From: Acanthococcus lagerstroemiae
Taxonomy: Eukaryota > Arthropoda > Insecta > Hemiptera > Eriococcidae
Length of the DNA: 64,000 nt
Direction: 5' to 3'
NCBI GenBank assembly: GCA_031841125.1
Contig: CM063108.1
Coordinates: forward strand, 7,981,683 to 8,045,682
Under the pieces are notes generated by a model, which was not told the origin of the DNA, did no database searches, and worked only from the letters and a program-made list of their open reading frames with translations. The position numbers and the translations under genes are program-made. Shown here piece by piece: positions 1 to 12,521 of the stretch (positions are counted from its first letter, which is position 1; each line of letters starts with the position of its first letter).

Positions 1-1830
1 ACCAGAAACTACAAAATATTACCTTTAGGGTTTTCGTCCGTCGCACTAAAAAACTCGAGTCGCGCGTATTCCGAGTGTATTTTCTTTCGGTATTATACAA
101 CAACTAAAAACTGTCGATCGAGGGAGAAAGACTTGTAGCTGGTGCATTCGCGAGGGTGGATAATAAAGGCCAAGAGAGAGTAGCGAAAGGAATGCGGGAC
201 CGGTTCTAACGGTCGCTCGGTGATTTTATAAATGTAATTTTTTACCCCAAAAAACTATCCTCGCGAAGTCGATACCGATTCACGGCGTTGTGACAGCCGA
301 GCTATGCCACGTTGCCGGCACAACCGCTACATTACCCATAGAGCGATCACCAGAAACTACGAAATATTACCCATAGAGGCACTTTCTGACACCTACGATC
401 CTCAAACCTGGTCCCGGATTCTTACGGAGCCTGATTTTTAATGTAGGATTCAAGTAATGCGGAGTATCTAACGATCCAGTAAGTCCCTCGAAAGTCCTTC
501 ATTTTCAACAAAAGTCTCCAGTCTTCCAAAAGTTTCCTATTTTGATAGGCAGTGTACCATAAAATTGAAAGGGAAGTATTTTTTCTGAATAAAAATAAAG
601 CGTAAAATTTTTTTTCATGTATTCTCATTAAAAGTCAACCATGCACAACTGAGAAAAATCTCTAAAAATTTGAAAATAAAATCTCCAGGTCCCCTAACCG
701 ACTTTGGTAGACACTCTGAAATATTAAAACTTGACTAACTGACCGTACAAATATAAAAAATGATATTCGTACGATAACCCGTGACATTTTGACTACTCAG
801 TTCTCGTCTCAAAATAACACGAAGGTAAAGTTAACGTTATAAACAAATTCCGCCACTTCAGAAACCCGAATAATGATATCGATATCACCTCTATAGTCAT
901 CTTCATTTCTGTGCCCCCTGATCTGGGAGCTACAATTTCATTTCTCAGTGAAATTGACCTCAGAAACGAATTCAGCGATCTTAAAACTCCGCAAAACGGT
1001 TAGCGATGGCAAAAGTCGATTCAAGTTACGCTGCACACCATGAATGGTAGACTACGCTAAGCGGCATAATCATCAATTATACACTGTGCTAAGTGACATA
1101 ATAATCAACGATAAACTATGCTAAGCGACATGAGGATGAAAAAATCTATTCTAAGACAATCAAACCGATTTACTTCGGCAAAAACTGATTCAAATCGATT
1201 TGAAAAAAAAAAAAATCCGATTCCTGTTATCGCTAGAAACGATACCCACATTACATTTTATAAACTTTCTGAGTCCTCGCTTCCTCTCTGGTGTCACAAT
1301 TTTGAATTATATAGTCAAACCTCTACCGAAATCGAATTTTGTGACCTTGAAACCTCCATACTAATTTTATGATTCGGGCTATTGAAAGTTTTAGGAAGTT
1401 GTTATTTAAAGAGCTGTTTGATACCAAAACAACAGGAAAAACACTAATTTCCAACTGTAGTATCCACGTATATAGGAAAAAAGGGAGATGGATAGATGGA
1501 GGGGATTTCGAGAAACATATCCAAGAGTGATTGGCATCCTTTCTGCTTGCTAAAGTCGGTAAAACCGCAAAAATGTTGAAAATTCAACGTGTCGCCTTCT
1601 GGAACATTTTAGAACAAATTAAGCAGACCTTTTTTATGTAGAATCTTACGAAAAACAAATTCAATTTGAATTATTTTTTTACCAAATTTTACAGTTTTTG
1701 TTGTTTCTGCAAAAAACTGACTTAGTGGATGTGAATCCCTTTTCCCCCAACAAAAAGTTAACAAGCTAATAGATTGAGAATTTTTTTAAATAATAATTAA
1801 AATGGCCAATTTTAACGATATTCCCCCCCA
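1..1830. other. unassigned AT-rich DNA
   Basis: I see no gene here. About 25 bases at the left edge (CAGAAACTACAAAATATTAC) recur with one change at about 351-376, so 1-380 may be part of a repeat. A three-copy short tandem repeat lies at 1056-1135 and is listed separately. The longest open frames are short, AT-rich and without recognisable motifs. Confidence 0.5.
1056..1135. repeat. three-copy 32-bp tandem repeat
   Basis: Three units begin with GCTAAGYGRCAT at 1056, 1088 and 1120, an exact 32-bp spacing. The first two share the following ATAATMATCAA stretch. No function is apparent. Confidence 0.7.
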
Positions 1831-3365
1831 AAAGCGCGGCTGGCACTGATCAAGAAGCCAGGGAAGCCAGATGGCCAGTCGTCCTCGTACCAGCCTCTTT
1901 GCCTGCTCGACACCGTCGACAAGGTGTTTGAGGCTGGAGGAGCATTTTCAAAGGCGGAAGACGATTTCGAGCAGTCATTACGGATTCAGTCTGGCGCAGA
2001 AGGCGATCCGCGAGCGGCAGTTCTTCGCGGCGGTCAGCCTCGACATCAAGAACGCGTTCAACTCCATTCCGTACACGCGTATCATGGAGGCGTTGGAGTT
2101 GGCGCGGGTACCTGGTTACCTCGTGCGCATCATCAGGAGTTACTTCTTCGGCCGCCGGATAGAGATGGAGTCGGCGGCCGGACCAATCACACGGGAGATG
2201 ACCTGCGGCGTTCCTTAGGGATCAGTACTCGGACCTACCCTGTGGAACGTCGCCTTCAACGGGATGCTGAGGCTGGCACTACCACCAGGCGTGAAACTGA
2301 TTTGTTACGCCGACGACACGCTGGTGGTGTGCCAGGCGGAGACGACAACAGAGGTCACGCGACGAGTGAACCAGGCATTAGAGATGCTGACCCACTGGAT
2401 CGAGTCGGCTGGGCTGTGCTTAGCGGTTCAGAAGACAGAAGCGGTTTTGTTTACGACGCGACGCAAGTACAGCCCACCCACTTTTGTCCTGAAAGGTGTG
2501 GAGAATGGGCTCCTGTACAGCCCTGAAGTACCTGGGGCTGTAGTTCGACGGGAAGTTGCATTCCCGAGAGCACTTCCGACGGGCAGCTGAGAAGGCGGAT
2601 CGAGTAGCCGGCCAGCTGTCCCGTCTGATGTCGAACCTAGGGGGGCCGAGAGAGTAGCGACGGAAGATGTAAGTGAACGTCATCATGTCGATCCTCTTAT
2701 ACGAGGCGTCAGTATTCGCTGACGCCATCGATATACCATACAGGAGAGCGGAGATGGAGAAGATCCAGCGAAAAGCCGCGATGAGGTGTGTCAGTGCGTA
2801 CCGCACTGTTTCTTCGGATGCAGTAGGCGTGTTAGCGCGTATACCGCCGATCCAACTCAAGGTCGGCGAAATTGCGGCGGTATACGGTGCGAAGAAGAAA
2901 GCGAAGACGAAACGGGAGGCACTTCGGGTCAAGCGAGTCATCCAGCAGGACAGGCTTCGGAAGTGGAAGGACGCGCTCGTCCATTCGACCGAGGGCGAGT
3001 GGACCCGAGCGCTGATACGCGACCTCGACGGATGGGTAGGAAGAACGCACGGAGCGTTTAACTTCCACCTTACCCAAGTATTGAGCGGCCACGGGTGCTT
3101 CGGCACGTACCTACATCGGATGGTCGATAGCGCTGAGCCCCGTGTGCGCGCACTGTGATCGAGGGGCGGAGGATACACGTGTGAGGCCTGGGAACAGGAG
3201 AGGCGCGGGACGGCCACTACAACGATCAGCGACGAAGACGACGGCGTGATCAGCCGTCTCGCGCCGGACAGCCTGGTTCCGGAGATCATGAAGAACGAAA
3301 GCAGTTGGAACCGGGTGTCGGCCTTTGTCTCGGCCATCATGAAGAAGAAGATGCAGACGGAGTGA
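1831..3365 (+). pseudogene. R1-clade LINE reverse transcriptase, 5'-truncated and broken
   Basis: This is the RT and C-terminal half of a non-LTR retrotransposon. It enters at the RT fingers (LIKKPGKPDG, then SSSYQPLCLLDTV), continues with the motif-A stretch SLDIKNAFNSIPY (about 2037-2075) and the catalytic CYADDTLV box (about 2305), and ends in a typical R1 thumb and C-terminal zinc-knuckle region (CAHCDRG near 3145; WEQERR near 3190; stop 3363-3365). R1 elements normally insert in 28S rDNA or other fixed sites, but no rDNA flanks this copy. It is dead: CAG-type codons have become TAG at 2216-2218 (inside GVP-QG) and near 2549, further stops lie near 2656-2672, frame changes occur near 1950, 2515 and 3150, and everything upstream of the RT fingers is missing. 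The segment is clearly more GC-rich than its surroundings. A long minus-strand frame over 2420-3409 is an antisense shadow. Confidence 0.85.
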
Positions 3366-3765
3366 TCGAGACAGAGGGCCGGCGATTCACCAAGCTCGGC
3401 CCACACCATCGAACAGGAGGAGAACTCTGTACCATCCTAGAGAAGAGCTGCTGCAGCTGCACTGCGGACCCACCGGCAGGGCTCACCCGTCGCCACAGTG
3501 TAACAAAACATAAAAAAACCGCTCATAATAGGAGAAAACGAATACGAAAAAAAGAAAAAAACAACAAAAGGAGTGTGTTATAGACAGTCTGGAGGCAACG
3601 TTTTCGTACTCCACATATTCATCACCCCACTCTTTCAACTAATAGACATAACCAAAGACAAGACAAACATTAATCGTGTGTCACAATCATTGACCTTTCT
3701 GTTTTGTGCGCTTCACGTGTTAAATTAATTTTGGTTGTACTGAGTTTTTTTCTTTGAAAGAAATC

Positions 3766-4899
3766 ATGATGGAACCTGAAGGTAAGTCCATTCCAATAAT
3801 TTTGAATGTATTTTTCCAAATTAATTTCTTTGGGCATACAAAAATAATTACTAGACACTAAAATTTAACAGCAAAATGGTGCATTTAGGACTGCAACTTT
3901 TTTGGCAGGTCCTGGCCGGTCTTGAATTTAGTACCATCATTTAGAGTGCATCTTAAGCTACAAATTAAAAAAAAAATAGCTGCCAGAACTTGCCTAAAAA
4001 ATTAGAAAAAAATTTTAGTCATTAAAAAACAGGTGAAAAACAAAATTAGTAACAAAATAAATAGATAGACTAGTAAGTAATCAATCTTGATGAATGATAC
4101 ATCAATGCCCACAATTCTTGGGGAGCTGAATCCAAATTTAGCATCAAATTTTAGCTAGCCCCCCCCCCCTATGACCCAAAAGTGGGCCCAAAAGGGGACT
4201 AAAAAACAGAGTAACTAATTTTTGTAGATGATGTATCATTACCTATAGTTTTTGAGATGCTGAATTCAAATTTACCATTAATTTTTAGTCAGCTCCTACC
4301 AAGGCTCAAAAATAAACTCAAAAGACAGCTTTAAAATAAAGTTAGTAATTTTAGTGTGTGATACATCATTGCACATACCCAGTTATTAGGACGTTGAATC
4401 TAAACTTGGTATTAATTTTTAGCTACTCTCTACCTCGGACTCAAAAAGGAGGTTTAAAAAAAATTTAAAGAGATTTTTCAAATTTTTTTGGTAGGAAATA
4501 TGGCAGGTAATAGAAATATAAAATATTTCAACTCTTGAAATCTTTAAAAAAAAAATGTATTTAATAGTTAGGTATTAGTAGGTTTTCAGACAAATAAATG
4601 ACAAAATTTTCTGCTAAATTTTCTATGTTTAGTTGCGCATCACATAAGTGAAATAAAATTTAGTATTATTCTATAGGTTTGAATAAAATGTAACTCTTTC
4701 GTCTGAAAATAACTCCAGCTACCTATATCAAAGTTGCAGGCCTATTTTGTCACATTGTTATATCATTAGGTTATTTAATCGTAAATGATGTTTTTATTTA
4801 GGCTTAACAAGACTGACTGCTGAAGAGGGATTTAAAACTCTATCTCAAGAGGTAAATGAAAGTAGCGATGATGATACTGATGATGATATTTTTAATTAA
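3766..4899 (+). CDS. candidate two-exon acidic microprotein, or the last exons of a gene
   Basis: A short exon (ATG 3766; a second ATG follows at 3769) ends in a consensus donor, AG|GTAAGT, with GT at 3782. The next coding block starts after a polypyrimidine acceptor (TTTTTATTTAG, AG at 4800-4801) and runs 4802-4899 to TAA. The lengths 16 + 98 nt make 38 codons in one frame with a phase-1 junction: 37 residues, beginning MMEPEGL and ending in an acidic tail (ESSDDDTDDDIFN). AT-rich sequence with AATATA-type signals follows. The bases before the ATG (TTTTTTTCTTTGAAAG) also resemble an acceptor, so 3761-3781 could instead be an internal exon of a longer gene. I recognise no family. The intron (about 1.02 kb) holds one tandem array, and an inverted relative lies downstream at 5345-5660. 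Coding status is inference from splice-signal and frame agreement. Confidence 0.35.
4088..4470. repeat. diverged tandem array, three units of about 120-140 bp
   Basis: Three units share the order: a GATACATCA-like block, a GCTGAATYCAAATTT-like block, TTAATTTTTAGC, then an A-rich spacer with ACTCAAAA. The GATACATC blocks lie near 4095, 4223 and 4357. The first unit carries a run of ten C at about 4160. The array sits inside the putative intron of the 3766-4899 candidate and looks related, in reverse orientation, to the array at 5345-5660. Confidence 0.6.
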
Positions 4900-5344
4900 T
4901 TTGTACATGTTATTTTTAATTTTATTAAATATAAATTTTTGATTTTATATACCTTCATATTTTTATATGACCTGTTCACCCCTCCCCTTGAATCACATAG
5001 TACAGGATAGACAGCAAGCCATTTTCAAAGTGTCAAAATTTGGAACGGTGCATATGGTTAAGTTCCGCACATGTGCACTTATCTAAAAGTGGTCCAAATC
5101 GTAGATTGTATATATGAGATAAAATTAAATCGGGGTTAAGTCTATCAAAAATCTAAGAAAATCTGACAGGAATAATTCAAGTGCGCATGCATAGGACTTT
5201 ACCTCCATTTAGTACCAGGTTAATGTAGACATACCCGATTGTTAAGGAAAGGATTTACCGCTGACTATCCAGTACTGTATGATTTAAGCCCCTCCCTATT
5301 CTATATACACCTTTATATTGCATAAAATTATCTAAACACTTTAA

Positions 5345-5660
5345 TATTTGGATTCAGAATACTAAAATTAGTCGGTTTCATTATCCAACTTATATTTTAT
5401 CATACAATTTTCAGTTTCCTCTTTACCTATCCTTCTCATAAAAGTATCTAATTGTCAAAATAATCAAATATTTGGATTTAACATACCAGAATTAGTTAGT
5501 TTCAATACCCAACACAGTTTTTTCAGAAAATTTTTCACTTTTCCCTCTCCTATCTCTTCCCTAAAGGACCTAATCGTCAAAACAATCAAAAAATTGGATT
5601 CAGCATGTCAGAATTATATAATTTCAATACCAATGTTGATTTTTTTGGTAAACTTTAATT
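5345..5660. repeat. diverged tandem array, three units of about 122 bp, inverted relative of 4088-4470
   Basis: Units begin with TTTGGATTCAG-like sequence at about 5348, 5471 and 5593. Each is followed by an AATTAGT/AATTATA block, a TTTCAATACC-like block and a T/C-rich tail; the last tail ends in a run of C at about 5667. The core TTGGATTCAGCAT resembles the reverse complement of the core in 4088-4470, so the two arrays appear to be inverted relatives flanking the second exon of the candidate gene. Confidence 0.55.
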
Positions 5661-6070
5661 TTTGTCCCCCCCCCACTACACAGCCCCCCCAGAACCGCCA
5701 ACTGAAAAACTGAATCAAAACTCAAAATTTACATTTAAAATACAGTTTAGGAGGAACTCTTTTTTTCTTTTTTGGATCAGATTCTCTTCAAGAATTAATT
5801 ATGAGCGCTTTTTCAGCATTTCATTACACTGTGCGTCGTCACCACCTGCCTGCGTCGACACACGGACCATGACGAGGAGGTGAGGGGTGAGTGAAGAGAG
5901 GCAGCGCGTCCGGCCGTGGGGACCTGAAATTTCCAGGCGAGCGCTCGGGGAGTGCGGACCTCGGTCAGTAGGGAACCCCATGGTGGCCCTGGTAGGACGC
6001 GCGCACCGTTCCGGCACGTAGAAATGGGGGCTCGGGCCCGGCCCCAAGGCGTCCCTCTGGTCACTGGCAC

Positions 6071-6163
6071 GATACTCGAAAGGGTAGTTCCTGTGGCCGG
6101 GGGTGCGGTGTCATAGGGGCCACTTTGGCATGCGTGCATCCCATACGTCCCACCACACACATT
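6071..6163 (+). repeat. dispersed repeat, copy 1 (pairs with 9639-9722)
   Basis: The two copies share GATACTCG, an AGTTYC..GGCCG block, GGTGTC and the exact stretch GGCATGCGTGCATC, followed by CCATACGTCCCAC. Identity is high over about 90 bases in the same orientation. I do not recognise the family; it could be the conserved end of a retroelement. Confidence 0.65.
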
Positions 6164-6279
6164 CCCCCCAAAAATCTTTGATACCAGTTTTTTCAATTCT
6201 TTTTACTTATTTTACAGGACTATAACTGATTTAACAAAAAATGGTCAACATGAAAATCTTTTTTATTTTATATACAATG

Positions 6280-6545
6280 CAGTCTCGCTAATCCGGACTT
6301 GACGGGACCGGACCCTGTCCGGACTAAATGGAAAAAGCCTAAAAAATGCATGAAATGTATACCATCTTTGTTATTAAACAAGAGTTTATTGCTGGACATC
6401 ACAGTTACTTGACCAAATTACAATAACAGTCTGCAGAGGAAACAAAAATATTATATTTTAAAAAGCTTACTGAAAGAAGTCTGTACCCAGTTGTACTGCA
6501 ACTTCTACATTTTTTTCATCGTCTTGTTTTTAATTTAATTTTTTG
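6280..6545 (-). mobile_element. TcMar-Tigger/pogo-like 3' end fragment
   Basis: The plus-strand stretch CAGTCTCGCTAATCCGGAC (from 6280) followed by a second TCCGGAC (6319) is a typical Tigger/pogo terminal inverted repeat. Read on the minus strand, the sequence before it contains a short decayed frame near 6500 with a Q-T-S-x-S-K-L-F-K pattern, similar to the C-terminal tail of Tigger/jerky transposases. I could not find the opposite terminus, so this is probably a truncated 3' end. Confidence 0.5.
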
Positions 6546-6549
6546 GAAA

Positions 6550-9500
6550 GTGTTAATGGAAAAATGATCTCGTCTTATCTAATTTTGCGTGTATGTTAGC
6601 CTCTTATCTTTTAGAACCCGTTATGTCGTATTCTGTTGGTTGTCGAGTTTTTCTACCTTTTCGTGTTCGCTAAAATCAGTCAGTTTTGAACGTTCACCTT
6701 TGAACATCGAATATATGTGTAAATTTTACTCGTTCTTTTTTTTTATATGAACAGAAAGTGCTAGCCAAGGCGGCGCGCTTGCCAGCCAGGGCTTCGCCCT
6801 GGCTGCCCTAGCGTTAGCTACGGGCCTGAAACGCACAAATGTGGGCACGCAGGTTTCACAAACCCCAATTCGTCTGAGTCGTAGCTGCTACCGTTGGCAA
6901 AGAATTGACACGACTGTCTGACGAGCACGTGATTGAAAATATTAGGAATACTAATGCACAAAACTTATCCACGTAAGTTACTTATGTACGGACTTGAGAC
7001 GTTACATCGTTCCCTAAAGTCGTTCATCATTTAGGAGCACTAGGTCCGCGTCTGCCTCCGTCTCAGCTCCGTGTATCCGTACCCCAGTTCCACTTACGGG
7101 CTTTTTGTTTGCTGCGTCGATCAAACCGATGCTGGTTCAGACCCGCTGATTTGCCGATAAGCTGAATTTTCTTCTCGCACAAAAAGTGGAGATTGGAGAC
7201 GCGTTGGCCATCCGAGGGCCTGTCTGCACTCCACGCATCAGAAGGAACAATGATAGAAACACGTCTGTTCGTGTTTTACACGGCATAATGAAATGAAATT
7301 TATTGTAATCGTATTCGCGTAAAAACGTGCGTCGGAATTAAGACTGTCGCTGTCATAGAGTTGGCGAGAAGTAAAAAGTAGTTTGATAACTTCTTTGTGT
7401 AATTTTTGATTGACTAATTAAACGTTGCCCCAGCCTCGTTGGTTGTTCATCGGCGCGGGCTCGCGGGCCGCGTTAAGCCGTTATCTGATAGTTTAATAAC
7501 AGACGGGCGACCGCTTGCTACGGGTTCGAGGCTGCAACTCGGACAAGCCAGATTAGATTATCTGGACTGGTAATCGAGGTTGAAGCTTTGTAATAAACAT
7601 TCGTTTGTCATATTTTGCCGGCACGCCGCAGCGCCGCACCGTCTTTCGTAATTCATAAACGAACACGTTCGTCGTATTAATTCTTGCGAGCAGAGCGAAA
7701 TGGCGGAATGAGAAATATCAAATGAAGACGTTAGACGTGCTGGAAACGGACTGCAGACAAGATGATTCGCGTCCTGCTCGTCAGTTCGCATTTTTTGCTG
7801 AAAAGTAACGAGTGTTGCCGGTATAGGTGAACACAGAGCTGTAGCATAGCCGGGGGATCGAAACCCCTTAATTAACTTCTCTTCCTTAACAGATTTTTCA
7901 CGTTGAAAACGGAATCAATTCTTCGATTCAGACTACGCTAAGACCTGTCAACTCTCTGTAACCGCCGTACCCGGCCCACAATGTATTAAGTCTTTGATAG
8001 GTCTTATATTTCGCTTCCGGCTGTTCTAATAATTGCTTAGAATAACCTCTGATTTCTTGAAAGCGCCGGCGGCAGAAGGGATGTCCTACACCGAGTCAAC
8101 CACCTGACCGAAATGATCCTGTATCCCTTAATTTCGGCTCTATTTTACCGACTTTATTTTTCGTTTTTCCTGGTCCAACTGAAGAGCATTATTTGGTTTG
8201 GGAGTCGTCAGAAAAGCGCCCGGCACGTGTTCGTCCCGAAAATCGGTTACAAAGCTGGTTTCGAGCACAACTGACATACATTTCTTGTGGATCTAAATAG
8301 ATACACTCGGCTAACGTACGTATGCTGGAAGAGCAACTGACCCGGTAAGGCTTCCCACAAATCGGACATCCAGCACACGTAGACTCGGTGGCTCGGAAAA
8401 TTTCGAAGCCAAACTGAAGCCGCAGTTGGCGTGTCCTCCGCTAATGGCCGCTGACCAAGACAGACGAACCTACTCATTCGCGTCGACGTTCGAGACGCGA
8501 CCATTCATTAGTCGCTCTTTGAAGCTGCTTGTCGGCTGGATGACCGCAAACAGCGGCCGCCTCGTAAAACCGAAGAACCAAACATGGCGAAACATTTCGG
8601 CAACGTTTTTACACATATCCGCCGTTTCGTTCACCAGCCGGTCTCTCCGCCACCAACTATATGTCGTCTGACCGTGGACCCACAGCACGTTTCCTTATCC
8701 AACCCGATATCTACACCAGATTCGGATACTCGAAACGCGATACAGCGATATAGCGATACCGCACGCAAGTATTTTTATCGCCGTTAACCGATCAACGCGG
8801 CCATCTTATTAAGCTGTTTCAAAAAGCTGCACAACAGTCCTGCGGTTGGTTGTGATCTTCTCCATCCAGGTTCCAGCACAGCAGCGTTCCAGCATCCAGC
8901 GCACCGTGGCTAGTGTAGCGTGCTTTGCTGTACGGATTATTTGCGTCACGCAAAACGTACCTAACGGTCGTTAATGACGATCTAGTTTCGGCCAGTAGCT
9001 TCTTACGCTCCCGTTACTCCTATCGCCCTCTCTATGTGTGCTACCTTGGCGTGTTGAGGGAGCTTAAAGAAGAACTAAAGGCACACAGGGGAAGGAAAAT
9101 TTCGACAGATAAACCCTGATGAAAGCAAGGGGAAACTACATCAGTATTTTTCCTTGGAGGTGCGTCTCCAAAACCATAACTGAGGAGTCTAGAATCATAA
9201 GTAAGAAGTTCCAGGAACACGATGTTACAGAGGAGAGACGAAAAACGTGTAAGGCGAGATTCATGCCACAGATTTGCTAAAACTTGGACTGATTAGTATC
9301 AACTTCCAATCGAAAAATATTTCTAAAATCTTTTGGGAAATCATAAAATCCCACCCCCCCCCCAAAAAAAAAAAAAATTGATGTGAAATTTGACTCCAAG
9401 GTCTTAATTATTCCCGAAAACTGATCTTCTGGTGCTTGATACTGGCCCGCCAATTGTTCCACAACATAATGCAAAATGGTCAACGTGACTATTACCAACC

Positions 9501-9638
9501 GTTTCTCCTGCCCCTCAGCACAGCTGAAAGCTGAAGAAAGTGAAAAATGAATACTGCGGCAAGAAAACGGTGCACCGCGTTCTGACATTTATTTCGAACA
9601 ACGATGTATTTTTTTTTCTTTCTCGTCTCTACTAATGT
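6550..9638. other. unassigned, patchily GC-richer DNA
   Basis: No coding region is convincing. About 6980-9100 is richer in CG dinucleotides than its flanks and may be ancestral host sequence rather than transposon, but none of its short open frames shows a motif. A perfect 9-bp-stem hairpin lies at 6784-6804. A run of C followed by a run of A occurs at about 9352-9377. Confidence 0.4.
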
Positions 9639-9722
9639 GATACTCGGAAGGGCAGTTTCCGGGGCCGAGAGTGGGGTGTCTCAAGGGCCACTCTGGCATG
9701 CGTGCATCGCCATACGTCCCAC
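9639..9722 (+). repeat. dispersed repeat, copy 2 (pairs with 6071-6163)
   Basis: Same orientation as copy 1, with the shared core GGCATGCGTGCATC followed by CCATACGTCCCAC. The sequence after it differs from copy 1. Confidence 0.65.
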
Positions 9723-9724
9723 TA

Positions 9725-12370
9725 GACGCTCTTCCTCTTCTACCACGGAACTTAATAGAAGGAAAAAAAGAACAAGAAATTCATATGTTCAAAATCAAAA
9801 CCAATAACATCCGTGGGATAATATGGGCTGTGATTCTCAAGCAAGTTTCCATTGTCCAATATCGAAGAAAGGGAGCTCTAAACGTGAAAACGAGTGACAA
9901 GACGTGATTCAGCATGCTGTTTACAATCACAAACCATGCTTAACTCATTTTTGGTAAAATTGGATCTCCTTAGTTATGATTCTATCCTTCTCAATTATGA
10001 TGGCAACTCACAAAGTAAACAATAAGATACAGTGGCACTTATTGGTCAAGTGCCAATGAATGGTCAAAATTTTGAGTCATATCTGGGGTCCGCTAAGGGC
10101 GTGAGAGTTTTATTTTTTGATCAGTGTCTTGCAGACAAACAGTACTTCAATATGATCTGTATTCTAAGTGATTAGATGATTCACGTTGAAGATATGAGCT
10201 GTAGAACAATTCGCCTGTTTTCGACATGATAACGTGCCCTTCTTTTCGAAGTACGTCATTAAAATCGAAAAAGTAAGTATGTACTTAGTGTTATTTATTT
10301 TGGACTTTTTATAACTGTGAGTTCAAAAGACAGTTTAACGAACATTTTTTGAATAATTAACAGACGATTGAGTAGCTAATTATCGAGTGCGGTTCTGAGA
10401 ATTGGAGATGTAGAACTGATTGTATCTCAGTCCTAACATTATGTTTTCAATGAGTTAGGTGGCCCATTCGAGAATTACAAAACATAAATATGGCAGTGCT
10501 GAAATTCAATACACGGGAGAAAAAAAAATTGACCAACATTTAGTCTGACCAATATTTGACTCCATTTTTTTCTTCTTCTTATCAAAAATTGACTAACATT
10601 ATCTTTCTCTTGTTATCAGTTTGCCGAATGAACCAACTCATAGACTAAAGTAAATACTCGTAAATTGAATTTCACATTTTACTTTTCATTCTATCAATTT
10701 CAGATTTTTCCTCTCAGATTGTGCCAAACACGGTCGACCAATAATAGGCAAATTTTAATGAAATGAAAATGAAAACTTTATTTGCATCTTATTTTTGTTG
10801 CACTCACTGAGCAAAGCTCGTTTCGAGGCTGTATTATAATTTTTTTTAAATTTATTAAGTAATTACGCGGATTAAAAAAATATAAAATGAGGAAAAAAAA
10901 CTACTAGAACAATTTAGAAAAGGAAAATCAGAAATCAGAAGCATAAAAACAAAAAACAAAAAAGGAATAAGAAAACAAATGAAAAGTAGAAAAAGAAACT
11001 AGAAAAGAAAAAAAGTATATACCTACATATATACCAGAAATTCATAGAAAATAGCTCTTGAGCTTGACGTCGGCACATGTAAGTGAAACCCATTCCTGAT
11101 GGCATACACTACTATATGCTATGATTAAAAATGAAAAATTCTGCAGACATTAATTGGCAACCTTTGCTAAATTTTGGTTTTGGACCCTTCGTAGGACGCC
11201 TGTGGAGTAATTCACGAGGTGATAGCAGTGCCATCATGTCATATGGTATCGAGGCAGGATGAAAGTAGGTATCCATCGATTCCAAAATAAACTCTCCCAT
11301 GTAACTAGAGTTTGAGATATGACCATCCAAAAAAAAACCTGGTCAATAAATCGCACTTTATTTTAATTCCGGAAGTAAAAAGTCTGCCATTCGGATACGT
11401 CCGGGCGGAGATGACTACTTAGTGAGAAACTATCGTAATTGAGAATAGGAGCACTAAATAAGACAAACAAATTAGAAAATTTGAAGAAAGAGATGAAAAC
11501 ATAAAAATTAGATAGGAATTAGTGACGTGAAATAGCCAGAATAAAATAATTTTTGGATGAGGGAATATAGAATCATTAATACAGCAGCGAAAAGAGGATA
11601 AGAGAGAGCAGAGTTACACCAAACCACAAAGTTACACCCAAAATGATGAGAGATATTAATTGTGAGAATCTCAGCTAAATCGTATCTTTAGTGATACGTA
11701 GTCCAAGTTTATATGCCAACAGAAGTCACACTGAAGAAGTAGAAAAAATGTATAGAGAAACTAATGAAATACCAAGAGAGGTAAAAGGAAAAGAAAGTTT
11801 AATCATAACAAAAGCCCAGAAAGCCTGAGAAAGCACTACGACTAGCTCATATGAGACTTCTCAGGGGTAGCATTGCCAGAGAGAGGAAGCTGGTTACCCA
11901 GATCACATGTCAAGTCGTTTCAAGTTCCGGAACAAAAAGAGAAGAAAAAGGGAAAACTTACAGTCTCACATCCTCCTGCAAATGCCTATATCCCCCCCCC
12001 CTCCACACACACAAAGAAGAACTTAGACTAGCATCGCGTAACATATTTTATTCTGCCAATGAAACAACGAAAAATGAGACCGCATGGCGGATGAAGGACA
12101 TCAAACTATTTACCAAAGAAAAGAAAAAAAAACTTTCGGCACTGTACAGATTCCGATGACGGTAAAAGCCCGCGCATCCGCGCAAACGGCAGCTCAGAAA
12201 AGATAGTCAAGAACACAAAAAAAAAAAGTACAAAAGTAGCGTTCTCACGAGAAAAAATTTTAACCCCCAACCCCACCACCCAAAAAAAATCAAATCATAG
12301 ATTCGTGGTCACATCACCAAGGGAAGAAGCTAACTGGGGCAAACTTATCGGGCACGTATAAGTAAATGTA
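9725..12370. other. unassigned AT-rich DNA, partly purine-rich low complexity
   Basis: No gene is seen. About 10860-11030 is strongly A/G-biased simple sequence. About 10755-10860 (ATGAAAATGAAAACTTTATT, then a Cys/Ser-poor AT stretch) resembles the minus-strand 3' tail of a LINE such as the one ending at 37352, but no coding sequence remains to support this. Confidence 0.35.
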
Positions 12371-12521
12371 TGGAAATAGAAGATAGGGTGGAGAATGATG
12401 AGAAGACCCTAATTAGAGATCAGAATTTGACAAAGACTTTGACAGACACGAAGCAGGTAAAGCAGAAGGAGTTGATGAAATTGGTAGTGAGTTACTGAAG
12501 AATGCAAGAGAAGTAGTTTAA

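Noticed and set aside
2420..3409. Long minus-strand open frame of 329 residues
   Set aside because: It is antisense to the R1-clade LINE, has no motif, and its openness follows from the GC-rich coding strand opposite.
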